From assembly GCF_004798685.1 (NCBI RefSeq), contig NZ_CP039291.1:1922001-1986000 (forward strand): DNA of 64,000 nucleotides. Direction: 5' to 3'. Position 1 is the first letter of the stretch; each line of letters opens with the position of its first letter. A model generated the notes under the pieces. The model was not told the DNA's origin and made no database searches. It was given only the letters and a program-made list of their open reading frames with translations. Origin of the DNA: Cellulomonas shaoxiangyii (lineage in GTDB: Bacteria > Actinomycetota > Actinomycetes > Actinomycetales > Cellulomonadaceae). The position numbers were made by a program, and so were the translations under genes. This document shows positions 8,808 to 17,151 of the stretch, in pieces.

Positions 8808-8903
8808 TGCATCCTCCACGCCGTCGTCCCGGCACGCGCGGCCCCCGCTGGGCCCGCGTTCCTGACATCGGCGGACGCCCGACCGGACTTGAGGCGCGGC
8901 GCC

Positions 8904-10577
8904 TCACGCGACGACGCGGAGGATCTCCTCGATCGACGTGTCGCCGCTGGCCACCTTGTACCAGCCGTCCTCGCGCAGCGTCCGCATGCCCTGCTTCACG
9001 GCGGTCGCGGCGATGTCGGCGGACGACGAGTGCCCCACGGCGTGCCGCTCGATGTCCTCCGTCACGTTCATCACCTCGTGCAGCGCCAGGCGTCCCTTGT
9101 AGCCGGTGCGTGAGCACGCGGTGCAGCCCCGGGGGCGCACCAGCTCGGGCAAGGGCTCCCCCGGCACCCACGGGAACTGGGCGGCCTCCAGCTCCTGCGG
9201 CGTGGGCGTGTAGGGCTCCTTGCACTTGCTGCACAGGCGGCGCGCGAGCCGCTGCGCGACCACGCAGTCGAGCGCCGAGCCGACGAGGAACGGCTCGATG
9301 CCCATCTCCGTCAGCCGCGTCACGGCGGACGGCGCGTCGTTGGTGTGCAGCGTGGACAGCACGAGGTGACCCGTGAGCGCGGCCTCGATCGCGATCTGTG
9401 CCGTCTCGTGGTCGCGGATCTCACCGAGCAGCACCACGTCGGGGTCCGAGCGCAGGATCGAGCGCAGGGCGGCAGCGAAGGTCAGGCCGGCCTTGGGGTT
9501 GACCTGGACCTGGTTGATGCCCGGGAGCCGGTACTCCACCGGGTCCTCGACCGTGATGACGTTGATCTCCGGCTTCGACACCGCGTTGAGCGTCGCGTAC
9601 AGGGTGGTCGACTTGCCCGAGCCGGTCGGGCCGGTGACGAGGATCATCCCGTACGGCTTGGTGTACGACTCCCTGTACCGCGTGTAGTTGTGCTCGAGGA
9701 ACGACAGGTCGCGCAGGTCCAGGCTCGCGGTCGAGTTGTCGAGGATGCGCATGACGATCTTCTCGCCCCACACCGTCGGGAGCGTCGCCACGCGCAGGTC
9801 GATCTTGCGCCCCTGGTGGACGACCGACATGCGCCCGTCCTGCGGCTTGCGCTTCTCGGCGATGTCGATGTCGCTCATGATCTTCACGCGGCTGATCACC
9901 GCGCCGATGATGTTCTTCGGGGAGCGCTGCGTCTCGTGCAGGACGCCGTCGATGCGGTAGCGCACGCGCAGGTCGTGCTCGTTCGGCTCGATGTGGATGT
10001 CCGACGCCCGGTCGGTGATCGCCTGCGTGACCAGGAGGTTGACGAAGCGGACGATCGGGGCGTCGTCGTCGACGAGCCCGCCGAGCCGCGACAGGTCCAT
10101 CTCGGGCGCGGGGGCCGCGTCCTCGAACGCCGAGGACAGGCCCTCCATCTCGTCGTCCGCGCGGCAGAACCGGTCGATCGCGCGCAGCACGTTGTCGTAC
10201 GTGGCGACCACGGGGATCACGGGCATGCGGGACACCGTGCGGACGTCGTCGACCGCGACGACGTTGCCGGGGTCCGCGGTCGCCAGCACGATCGCACCGT
10301 CGCGCATGCCGACCGGCAGCACCGAGTACCGCCGGCACAGCGCCGCCGGCACGAGCCCGATCGCCGAGCGGTCCACGGCGTACTCGTCCAGGTCGACGAA
10401 CTCCATGCCGACCTGCGCCGCCAGCGCCCGCACGAGCTGCGACTCGCTGAGCATCCCGAGCTCCACGAGGGTGCGTCCCAGGGACCCGCCGAGCGAGCTC
10501 TGCTGGTCGATCGCCGCGAGCAGCTGCGCCTCCGTCACGAGGCCTTCGTCGAGCAGGACTTCCCCGAGCTGCTTCAC
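8904..10577 (-). CDS. pilB: Type IV pilus assembly ATPase
   Basis: 557 aa, ATG start. Residues 1-150 form the GspE N-terminal/MshEN-type domain (KQLGEVLLDEGLVTEAQLLAAI). The ATPase domain has SDIHIEPNEHDLRVRYRIDG, Walker A GPTGSGKSTT (about 315), the Asp box VEDPVEYRLPG, Walker B PDVVLLGEIRDHETA and the His box HLVLSTLHTNDAPSAVTRL. A C-terminal zinc motif follows, with CSKC then CTAC. These features mark the extension motor of the PilB/GspE family. It is the first gene of the pilus operon in the direction of transcription and is preceded by the sigma-28-like element at 10625-10654. Confidence 0.96.
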   Translation of the reverse strand: MKQLGEVLLDEGLVTEAQLLAAIDQQSSLGGSLGRTLVELGMLSESQLVRALAAQVGMEFVDLDEYAVDRSAIGLVPAALCRRYSVLPVGMRDGAIVLATADPGNVVAVDDVRTVSRMPVIPVVATYDNVLRAIDRFCRADDEMEGLSSAFEDAAPAPEMDLSRLGGLVDDDAPIVRFVNLLVTQAITDRASDIHIEPNEHDLRVRYRIDGVLHETQRSPKNIIGAVISRVKIMSDIDIAEKRKPQDGRMSVVHQGRKIDLRVATLPTVWGEKIVMRILDNSTASLDLRDLSFLEHNYTRYRESYTKPYGMILVTGPTGSGKSTTLYATLNAVSKPEINVITVEDPVEYRLPGINQVQVNPKAGLTFAAALRSILRSDPDVVLLGEIRDHETAQIAIEAALTGHLVLSTLHTNDAPSAVTRLTEMGIEPFLVGSALDCVVAQRLARRLCSKCKEPYTPTPQELEAAQFPWVPGEPLPELVRPRGCTACSRTGYKGRLALHEVMNVTEDIERHAVGHSSSADIAATAVKQGMRTLREDGWYKVASGDTSIEEILRVVA

Positions 10578-10624
10578 GTGCGTCCCTCCGCCTCACCGCG
10601 GGCGCCGGCGCGGCACCCACGGGG

Positions 10625-10654
10625 TCATCGGCAGACCGGCGGGGTGTCCTTGAG
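10625..10654 (-). promoter_or_regulatory. Sigma-28 (FliA/WhiG)-like promoter of pilB
   Basis: On the minus strand: CTCAAG (10654-10649), 16 nt, GCCGATGA (10632-10625). Seven of eight bases match the sigma-28 family -10 consensus GCCGATAA. The predicted start near 10617 leaves a leader of about 40 nt before the pilB ATG. The rest of the 173-nt gap between pilB and aroE shows nothing I recognise. Confidence 0.6.
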
Positions 10655-10750
10655 CCTCCGGACGCGTCCGGTCGGGGCCGACGCGTCCCCGGCAGGTCTC
10701 GTCACCCGGTCGGAGCGTCTGCGGGCGCGGCCCTTTCCCCGGGGGGAGGG

Positions 10751-11611
10751 TCAGCCGGCGACCGGCGCCAGCACCGCCTGCAGCGCGGCGTCCATCGCCG
10801 CGACGGGCGCCACGCGCCCGGTCATGAGCCGCACCTGCTCGGCCGCCTGGTGCAGGAGCATCCGCTCACCGCCGACGGTCCGCCCGCCGGCCCGCTCCCA
10901 CGCCTGCGCCAGCGCCGTCGGCCGCGGGTCGTAGACGACGTCGAGGAGCACCCCGCGCACGGGCGCCGCCAGGGCCGCGGCGAGGGCGTCGGGCGCGTGG
11001 GCGGGGAGCGTCGAGACGACGACGTCCGCCGCGGCGACCTCGGGGGACGCCGCGTCGAGCGGGCGCAGGACCGGCTCGACGCCCATCCGGTGCGCGGCGC
11101 GCAGGAGGGCGCCGGCGCGGCCGGCCGAGCGCAGGTGCACCGTGGGCGTCGTGCACCCGAGCTGCGCGAGGGCGGCGAGCGTGGACGCCGCCGTGGCGCC
11201 GGCCCCGAGCACCGCCGCGCGGCGCACGCCCCCGGTCACGCCGGCCTCGCCGAGCGCCGCGACGATGCCGTGCACGTCGGTGTTCGCCCCGGTCAGGACG
11301 CGGCGCGGCCCCTCCCCCTGCGGCAGCACCGTGTTGACGGCACCGACCACCTGGGCGAGCGGCTCGACGTGGTCGAGCAGGCCGAGCACCGCGTGCTTGA
11401 GCGGCATGGTCAGGCTCAGTCCGGCCCACGAGGCGTCCAGGTCTGCCAGGAACGCGGGCAGCGTCTCCTCGGTGACGTCGTGCACCTCGTAGCGCCAGCC
11501 GTCCAGCCCGAGCGCCGCGTACGCGGCGCCGTGCAGGACCGGGGACAGCGAGTGCCCGACGGGGTGCCCGAGGACCGCGCAGCGGCGCACGTGGGCGACC
11601 GTGCCGGTCAC
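10751..11611 (-). CDS. aroE: Shikimate dehydrogenase
   Basis: 286 aa from a GTG that overlaps the mltG stop (GTGA). It reduces 3-dehydroshikimate to shikimate with NADPH in the aromatic amino-acid pathway. Seen are the substrate segment VLGHPVGHSLSPVLHGAAY (about residue 13), the catalytic-lysine segment LTMPLKHAV in place of the more usual NVTxPxK, VNTVLPQGEG, GANTDVHGI, the nucleotide loop VLGAGATAAST (about 142) and a C-terminal LLHQAAEQVRLMTG region. Length is normal. It is coupled to mltG and ruvX, an arrangement common in actinobacteria. Confidence 0.95.
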   Translation of the reverse strand: MTGTVAHVRRCAVLGHPVGHSLSPVLHGAAYAALGLDGWRYEVHDVTEETLPAFLADLDASWAGLSLTMPLKHAVLGLLDHVEPLAQVVGAVNTVLPQGEGPRRVLTGANTDVHGIVAALGEAGVTGGVRRAAVLGAGATAASTLAALAQLGCTTPTVHLRSAGRAGALLRAAHRMGVEPVLRPLDAASPEVAAADVVVSTLPAHAPDALAAALAAPVRGVLLDVVYDPRPTALAQAWERAGGRTVGGERMLLHQAAEQVRLMTGRVAPVAAMDAALQAVLAPVAG

Positions 11612-12834
11612 CCCCCGTTCGCCGCCTGCCACTCGCGCAGGAGCTCGACGTTCGCGTCGTGCTCGTCGCTGGTGGCTGCGAAGCGGGTCTCCCCCGTCTC
11701 CAGGTTGATGGCCGTCCAGAAGATCCAGTCGCCCGCCTCGGGGTTCAGCACCGCGTCGATCGACTTCTCCCCGGGCGACGCGATCGGCGTCGGGGGCAGG
11801 CCCACGTGCCGGTACGTGTTGTACGGGTTGGACGCGTCGCGCGTCATCTCGGTCGTCAGCTCGGTGCCGTTGATGCCGAGGCCGTACGCGACGGCGGCGT
11901 CGATCTGCAGGATCATGTCGCGCTCGAGGCGGTTCTCGATGGCGCGCGCCATCTTCGGGCGGTCCGGGTCGTACCGCGCCTCGCGCTCGACGAGCGAGGC
12001 CTTGTTCAGCACCGTCTCCCACTGGTCCTGCGCGACGCCCTTCGCGCTGAGCACCTCGACGGTCTTGGCGACCATCTGGCGCAGCACGCCGGCGGCGTCG
12101 GTGCCGGGCTCCACCTGGTACGTCGACGGGAACAGCCAGCCCTCGACGTTGCCGCCGGCCTCGGCCGGCAGGCCGATCGCCGCCGGGTCGGCCGCGGCGG
12201 CCTGCAGCTGGTCGACCGGGATCAGCGTGACCTCCTTGATCCGCTCGTAGATCTGGGTGGCCGTGTACCCCTCGGGGATCGTGACCTTGGTCGAGACGCG
12301 GTTCTTGGCGTCGAGCAGCGCCAGCACGGCGTCGGACGCCTTCATCTCCAGGAGCAGCTGGTAGGTGCCCGGCTGGATGGAGGCCGCGTCCACGTTCGCC
12401 GTGTAGGCGTCGAGGAACGCGTCCTCGGTGGCCACGACACCCGCGCCGGCCAGGGTCGCGGCCATGGCCGCGCCGGTGTCGCCGGCGTTGACGACGACGG
12501 GGCTCGCCCCGGGCCGGCCGGGACCGGGGAAGTCCTCGACCTGCGCCTCCTGGGACCCGCCACGGGCACCGAAGAGGGCGGCCCCGCCGAGCACCGAGAA
12601 CACGACGTAAGCGGCGCCCACCACCATGACCAGCGCGACGATCAGCACGGCGACGGAGCGACGGCGGCGCTGCTTGCGCAGGCGCTCCTCGCGCTTGCGC
12701 CCGGACGACCGGGACCGTCGCCGGGGTTCGCGCCCACCGGGCTCGCCCGTGCCGCCGACGCGCTCACCGCCGAACAGCTCGGCCACGCTCTCGTCGGACT
12801 TCACCGGGGCCCACCACTCCGTCTGGTTGCTCAC
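11608..12834 (-). CDS. mltG: Endolytic murein transglycosylase
   Basis: 408 aa from the GTG at 12834, eight nt after the ruvX stop. An upstream in-frame start lies inside ruvX and is rejected. A basic cytoplasmic head of about 75 residues (GRKREERLRKQRRRRS) leads into one transmembrane helix (VAVLIVALVMVVGAAYVVFSVLGG), then an extracellular LysM-like subdomain and the YceG catalytic domain. The catalytic glutamate is in KASLVEREARYDPDRPKMA, followed by FxNRLxxxMxLQxD-type residues (IENRLERDMILQIDAAVAYG) and YNTYRHVGLPPTPI. MltG cuts nascent glycan strands at the membrane and limits their length. The junction to aroE overlaps. Confidence 0.94.
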   Translation of the reverse strand: MSNQTEWWAPVKSDESVAELFGGERVGGTGEPGGREPRRRSRSSGRKREERLRKQRRRRSVAVLIVALVMVVGAAYVVFSVLGGAALFGARGGSQEAQVEDFPGPGRPGASPVVVNAGDTGAAMAATLAGAGVVATEDAFLDAYTANVDAASIQPGTYQLLLEMKASDAVLALLDAKNRVSTKVTIPEGYTATQIYERIKEVTLIPVDQLQAAAADPAAIGLPAEAGGNVEGWLFPSTYQVEPGTDAAGVLRQMVAKTVEVLSAKGVAQDQWETVLNKASLVEREARYDPDRPKMARAIENRLERDMILQIDAAVAYGLGINGTELTTEMTRDASNPYNTYRHVGLPPTPIASPGEKSIDAVLNPEAGDWIFWTAINLETGETRFAATSDEHDANVELLREWQAANGG

Positions 12835-12841
12835 CTGCGCG

Positions 12842-13447
12842 TCACTCCACAGTCGTCGTGCCGTCGCCCGCAGGCCCCTCCACGGCTCGGCGCGAGCTGC
12901 GCGGGTCGACGTCGACCCGTTCACCGGGACGCCGCCCCGTCGCCCTCTCGGCGTCGAGCGCGTGCTGCAGGATGACCACCGCGGCCGCCTGGTCGACGAC
13001 CTGCCGGTGGCGGCGTCCGGATCGGCCGGATGCCTGGAGCGCCTGATGAGCGGTCACCGTGCTCATCCGCTCGTCGACCAGCCGCACCCCGACGGGGGCG
13101 ACCTGGCGCGCCAGTGCGACAGCGTACGCGCGAGCGAGGTCCGTGGACGACCCCTCGGCCCCGGAGAGATGGAGCGGCAGCCCGACGTACACGACGCGGA
13201 CGTCGCGCTCGCGCACCTGCGCGGCGACCGCCACGACGTCCGGCGAGCCCGGCTTGACCTTCCCCGGGGCGCGCTGCAGCGTCGTCACCGGCGTCGCCAG
13301 CATGCCGTCGGGGTCGCTCGCGGCCAGGCCGACGCGCACGGTCCCGACGTCGACGGCCAGCCGGGCGCCGCGCGTCACGGCGTCCGGGTCGCTGCCGCCG
13401 CCCGGGCCGGACGGATCCGGGCCGGACGGCGCGTCGAGCTCGGGCAC
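12842..13447 (-). CDS. ruvX: RuvX/YqgF family RNase H-fold nuclease
   Basis: 201 aa from the GTG at 13447, one nt after the alaS stop. A Gly/Pro/Asp-rich head of about 27 residues precedes the RNase H-like fold: LAVDVGTVRVGLAASDP (first catalytic Asp), VYVGLPLHLSGAEGSSTDLA, VRLVDERMSTVTAHQAL (Glu) and RQVVDQAAAVVILQHAL (final Asp). The family includes the E. coli pre-16S rRNA 5'-end nuclease and a proposed Holliday-junction nuclease. It lies between alaS and mltG, as its M. tuberculosis counterpart does (Rv2554c, from memory). Confidence 0.92.
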   Translation of the reverse strand: MPELDAPSGPDPSGPGGGSDPDAVTRGARLAVDVGTVRVGLAASDPDGMLATPVTTLQRAPGKVKPGSPDVVAVAAQVRERDVRVVYVGLPLHLSGAEGSSTDLARAYAVALARQVAPVGVRLVDERMSTVTAHQALQASGRSGRRHRQVVDQAAAVVILQHALDAERATGRRPGERVDVDPRSSRRAVEGPAGDGTTTVE

Positions 13448-13448
13448 G

Positions 13449-16142
13449 TCAGCCGCGGACCGCGGCGACGACCGCGTCCAGCGCGGCGGGCAGGCGGCTC
13501 GCGTCCGCACCACCGCCCTGCGCCACGTCGTCCTTGCCGCCACCGCCGCCGCCGAGCACGCCCGTGGCCGTGCGCACCAGCGCACCCGCCTTCAGGCCGC
13601 CCTCGCGCGCGGCCGCGTTGGTCGCCACGACGACGACGGGCCGGCCCTTGCTGGTCCCGCCGACCGCGACGACCGACGGCGACGCCTCGCCGAGACGCCC
13701 GCGGACGTCGAGCGCGAGCGTGCGCAGGTCGTCGGGCGCCGCGACGTCGCCGGCGTCGTGCGTGACGACGAGCGTCGTGCCGACCTGCTGCGGCGCCGCG
13801 GCCAGCGAGCCCGCGGCCGCGAGCAGCTGGCCCTGGCGCAGTGCCGCGAGGGCCTTCTCCGACTCCTTCAGCCGCGTCATGAGGGACGAGACGCGGTCGG
13901 AGAGCTCGTCGGGGCGGGCGCCGAGCAGGCCCGAGAGCTGGCTGACGAGCGCGCGCTCCTTCGCCTGGTAGCCGTACGCCTGGTCGCCGACGAGCGCGTC
14001 GACGCGCCGCACGCCCGAGCCGATCGAGGACTCGCCGAGCAGGGTCACGAGACCGAGCTCGCCCGAGCGGCGCACGTGCGTGCCGGCGCACAGCTCGCGC
14101 GACCAGTCACCGCCGATCGAGACGACCCGGACCTCGTTGCCGTACTTCTCGCCGAACAGGGCCATCGCGCCGAGCGCGCGCGCCTCGTCGATCGCCATGG
14201 TGCGGTCGGTGACCTCGAGGTCGTCCTGCAGACGCTCGTTCACGCGGCCCTCGATCTGTGCCAGGGACGACCCCGGGACGCTCGCGCCGGAGCGGAAGTC
14301 GAACCGCAGCCGGCTCGGCGCGTTCTCCGACCCCGCCTGCGTGGCGGTGTCCCCGAGCTCCTCGCGCAGCGCCTTGTGGACCATGTGCGTCGCGGTGTGC
14401 GCGCGGGCGATCGCCCGGCGGCGCGCCGTGTCGATCGCGGCCGTGCCGGCGTCGCCGAGCGTGACCGTGCCGTCGACGAGCCGGCCGTGGTGGACCGACA
14501 GGCCCTTGATGGGCGCCTGCACGTCGTCCACCTCGAGCAGGCCGCCGCCGTCGAGCGCGATCGTGCCGGTGTCGGCGAGCTGTCCGCCCGACTCGGCGTA
14601 GAACGGGGTCACGTCGAGCACCACCTGGACGTGCGCGGGCGCCGTGGCCGACGGCGCGGGGACGCCGTCGACGAGCAGGCCCACGACCTTCGCGCGCGCG
14701 GTCGTGTCCGTGTACCCGACGAACTGCACGGGCGCGCCCGCCTCGCCGGACAGCGCCGCGTGCAGCTGCTGGTACGCGGACGTGTCGGCGTGGCCCGTCT
14801 TCTTCGCCAGCGCGTCGGCGCGCGCCCGCTCGCGCTGCGCCTGCATGAGCGAGCGGAACGCGGTCTCGTCGACCGAGACGCCGTGCTCGGACGCCATCTC
14901 GAGCGTCAGGTCGATCGGGAACCCGTACGTGTCGTGCAGCGCGAACGCCTGCTCGCCGGTGAGCACCGCCGGGCCGGTGCCCGCCGCGGTGCGGGCGCGG
15001 CCGACCGCACCCTCGAAGATCGTCGTCCCGGCCGACAGGGTGCGCAGGAACGCCTCCTCCTCGCCGTAGACGACCTGCGCGATGCGGTCGAAGTCCGTGG
15101 CGACCTGGGGGTAGGAGACGGCCATCGCGTCCCGGCTCACCGGGAGCAGGTGCTGCAGGGTCGGCTCCTCGACCCCCAGCAGACGCATCGAGCGGACGGT
15201 GCGGCGCAGCAGGCGGCGCAGCACGTACCCGCGGCCCTCGTTCGACGGCGTGACGCCGTCCGCGACGAGCATCAGGCTCGAGCGCACGTGGTCGCCCACG
15301 ACGCGCAACCGGACGTCGTCCGGCTCGACCGCGCCGTAGCGCCGGCCCGTCAGGTCCTGGGCCCGCTCGATGACGGGGAAGACCTCGTCCGTCTCGTACA
15401 GGTTGTTCTTGCCCTGGAGCAGGTACGCGATGCGCTCGAGGCCGGCCCCGGTGTCGATCGCCTTGCGCTCGAGCTCGCCGAGCAGCGGGTAGCTCTTGCC
15501 GCGTCCCTCGCCGCGCACGAACTGGTCGAAGACGAGGTTCCAGATCTCCAGGTAGCGGTCGCCACCGGGGTCGACCGTGCCGCCCACCGCCTCGGGCCCG
15601 AACTCGGGACCGCGGTCGTAGTGCCACTCCGCGCACGGACCGGCGGGCCCGGGCTGGCCCGTGTCCCAGAAGATCTCCTCGCGCGTGAGCCGCACGATGT
15701 GCTTCGGGTCCACCCCGACGCGCACGAGCGCGTCCGCCGACTCGGCGTCCTCGTTCCAGATCGTCACCCAGAGGCGGTCGCCGTCGAGGCCGTAGCCGCC
15801 CTGGTCCTGCGGCGTCGTCAGCAGCTCCCACGCGAGCTCGATCGCGCCCTGCTTGAAGTAGTCGCCGAACGAGAAGTTGCCCATCATCTGGAAGAACGTG
15901 CCGTGCCGCGTCGTGCGGCCCACGTTCTCGATGTCGTTCGTGCGGATGCACTTCTGCACGCTCGCGACCCGCGGCCACGGCGCGTCCTGCGTGCCGAGGA
16001 TGTAGGGGATGAACGGCACCATGCCGGCGATCGTGAAGAGGATCGACGGGTCCGGGGAGATGAGCGGCACGGACGGCGCGATGGCGTGGTCCTTGCTCGC
16101 GAAGTAGTCGAGCCAGCGCTGGCGGATCTCGGCGGTGCGCAT
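13449..16142 (-). CDS. alaS: Alanyl-tRNA synthetase
   Basis: 897 aa from the ATG at 16142, with GAGGA upstream. In-frame codons further upstream run into the neighbouring gene region. Charges tRNA-Ala. The class II catalytic domain begins RTAEIRQRWLDYFASKDH, with motif-2 residues VASVQKCIRTNDIENVGRT and GNFSFGDYFKQ. The editing domain has the zinc-site histidines in AHTATHMVHKAL and the CAGTHVRRSGELG segment. The C-Ala domain ends with the GGGGGGKDDVAQGGG motif. Full length and colinear with bacterial AlaRS. A sound example of a housekeeping gene with no anomalies. Confidence 0.97.
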   Translation of the reverse strand: MRTAEIRQRWLDYFASKDHAIAPSVPLISPDPSILFTIAGMVPFIPYILGTQDAPWPRVASVQKCIRTNDIENVGRTTRHGTFFQMMGNFSFGDYFKQGAIELAWELLTTPQDQGGYGLDGDRLWVTIWNEDAESADALVRVGVDPKHIVRLTREEIFWDTGQPGPAGPCAEWHYDRGPEFGPEAVGGTVDPGGDRYLEIWNLVFDQFVRGEGRGKSYPLLGELERKAIDTGAGLERIAYLLQGKNNLYETDEVFPVIERAQDLTGRRYGAVEPDDVRLRVVGDHVRSSLMLVADGVTPSNEGRGYVLRRLLRRTVRSMRLLGVEEPTLQHLLPVSRDAMAVSYPQVATDFDRIAQVVYGEEEAFLRTLSAGTTIFEGAVGRARTAAGTGPAVLTGEQAFALHDTYGFPIDLTLEMASEHGVSVDETAFRSLMQAQRERARADALAKKTGHADTSAYQQLHAALSGEAGAPVQFVGYTDTTARAKVVGLLVDGVPAPSATAPAHVQVVLDVTPFYAESGGQLADTGTIALDGGGLLEVDDVQAPIKGLSVHHGRLVDGTVTLGDAGTAAIDTARRRAIARAHTATHMVHKALREELGDTATQAGSENAPSRLRFDFRSGASVPGSSLAQIEGRVNERLQDDLEVTDRTMAIDEARALGAMALFGEKYGNEVRVVSIGGDWSRELCAGTHVRRSGELGLVTLLGESSIGSGVRRVDALVGDQAYGYQAKERALVSQLSGLLGARPDELSDRVSSLMTRLKESEKALAALRQGQLLAAAGSLAAAPQQVGTTLVVTHDAGDVAAPDDLRTLALDVRGRLGEASPSVVAVGGTSKGRPVVVVATNAAAREGGLKAGALVRTATGVLGGGGGGKDDVAQGGGADASRLPAALDAVVAAVRG

Positions 16143-16240
16143 GTCGTCCTCGTCGTGGTCGGCCGACGCCGTGCGGCGGCGGGTCTCGCGGTGGTGCGGG
16201 GCCGGCGGCGCGGTCGGGCCGCGGGGCCGGTGGCGCCCGG

Positions 16241-16627
16241 TCAGAAGAAGGGGGCGCGCTCGTCGTCGTCGGGGTCCTGCGTGGGGGCGTCGTCCCAGCC
16301 GCGCTCGCGCAGGTCGCCGGAGAGGCCACCGGCGCGCGGGGCCCCGCCGAACGTCGCGCGGAGCTCGTCCTTGCGCCGGGGGGCGGAGGCGCGCAGGTCG
16401 TCGACGTCGACGTCGCCGACGAGCGCCTCGAGCAGCTCCGCCTCGCGTGCCGCCACGCCGGCGCGGAAGTCGTCGCGGGCGGCGTGCAGCGCGCGGGAGA
16501 CGCGCGTCGCGCCCTCGACCGCGTCGACCGTCCCGGCCGGCGCCCACGTCTCGACGACGCGTCGGCCGTTGCGCACCACGACCGCGGTCAGGGCGACGCC
16601 GACGCCCACCCAGAACAGGCGCTTCAC
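16241..16627 (-). CDS. Small membrane-anchored actinobacterial protein (DUF6167-like)
   Basis: 128 aa from a GTG overlapping the stop of the upstream gene (GTGA). One N-terminal hydrophobic helix (RLFWVGVGVALTAVVV) anchors a charged cytoplasmic part that includes VSRALHAARDDFRAGVAAREAELLEAL and ends in an acidic tail with PFF. This matches a family of small proteins found beside alaS in actinobacteria, which I recall as DUF6167. The function is unknown. It is coupled to the DUF948-like gene upstream, and the pair probably acts together. Confidence 0.75.
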   Translation of the reverse strand: MKRLFWVGVGVALTAVVVRNGRRVVETWAPAGTVDAVEGATRVSRALHAARDDFRAGVAAREAELLEALVGDVDVDDLRASAPRRKDELRATFGGAPRAGGLSGDLRERGWDDAPTQDPDDDERAPFF

Positions 16628-16983
16628 CGCCCGCCCCCGCGCAGCCCGGCGAGCGCGCGGCGCACACCGTAGGAGAAGGCGGCGACGCGCACGAGCGGGC
16701 CCCCGACCGTCGCGGTGACCAGCGAGGTCAGGGCGGAGACGTTCTCGCCCACCTGGGCGGCGGCGGTCGTGACGGTGTCGACCTTGTCGAGCTGCGTCGA
16801 CGACGAGGCCACGAGCTGGGCGGTCTCGTCGAGCACGGGCAGGCTGTGGTCGGTCAGCCGGCGCACGGATGCGCCCGCCTCGTCCAGCACCCGGCCCAGC
16901 TTCACGAGCGGCACGGCGAGCACGCCCACGAGCAGCACGAACGCGATGGCGGCGATGAGCCCAGCGATGTCCCCGACGGACAT
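16624..16983 (-). CDS. DUF948-like membrane protein
   Basis: 119 aa from the ATG at 16983, which has AGGGGA 6 nt upstream. A longer in-frame start exists but lacks a ribosome site. The N-terminal helix (IAGLIAAIAFVLLVGVLAVPLVKL) is followed by an amphipathic, coiled-coil-like region (VLDEAGASVRRLTDHSLPVLDETAQLVASSSTQLDKVDTV) of the type seen in DUF948 proteins. The C-terminus is hydrophobic then basic. It is the first gene of the run toward alaS. Function unknown. The general-stress annotation given to some relatives is not supported here. Confidence 0.8.
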   Translation of the reverse strand: MSVGDIAGLIAAIAFVLLVGVLAVPLVKLGRVLDEAGASVRRLTDHSLPVLDETAQLVASSSTQLDKVDTVTTAAAQVGENVSALTSLVTATVGGPLVRVAAFSYGVRRALAGLRGGGR

Positions 16984-17070
16984 GCCCGTTCCCCTCTCGA
17001 CACAGGTGGGACGCGTCGGCCGACGGCCGCGCGACCGGGCCACCCTACCCGCGCGGCGGGCGGTGGCCGC

Positions 17071-17117
17071 GTGCACGAACGCCCCGCGGCGCGGCGCGCG
17101 GCGGGGCGTTCGTGCAC
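17071..17117 (-). terminator. rpsD terminator, perfect 17-bp stem
   Basis: Positions 17071-17087 and 17101-17117 are exact reverse complements around a 13-nt GC loop, 35 nt downstream of the rpsD stop on the minus strand. It is placed to end the rpsD transcript before the DUF948-like gene. Confidence 0.85.
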
Positions 17118-17151
17118 GACCGGGCCGTGGCCCGGCCGGACTGCAGGTGGG

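Noticed and set aside
13059..16718. A 1,219-codon open frame on the plus strand across alaS
   Set aside because: It lies entirely opposite alaS and its neighbours, is dominated by Arg/Ala/Gly/Val, has no ribosome site and no domain. It is a typical high-GC shadow frame.
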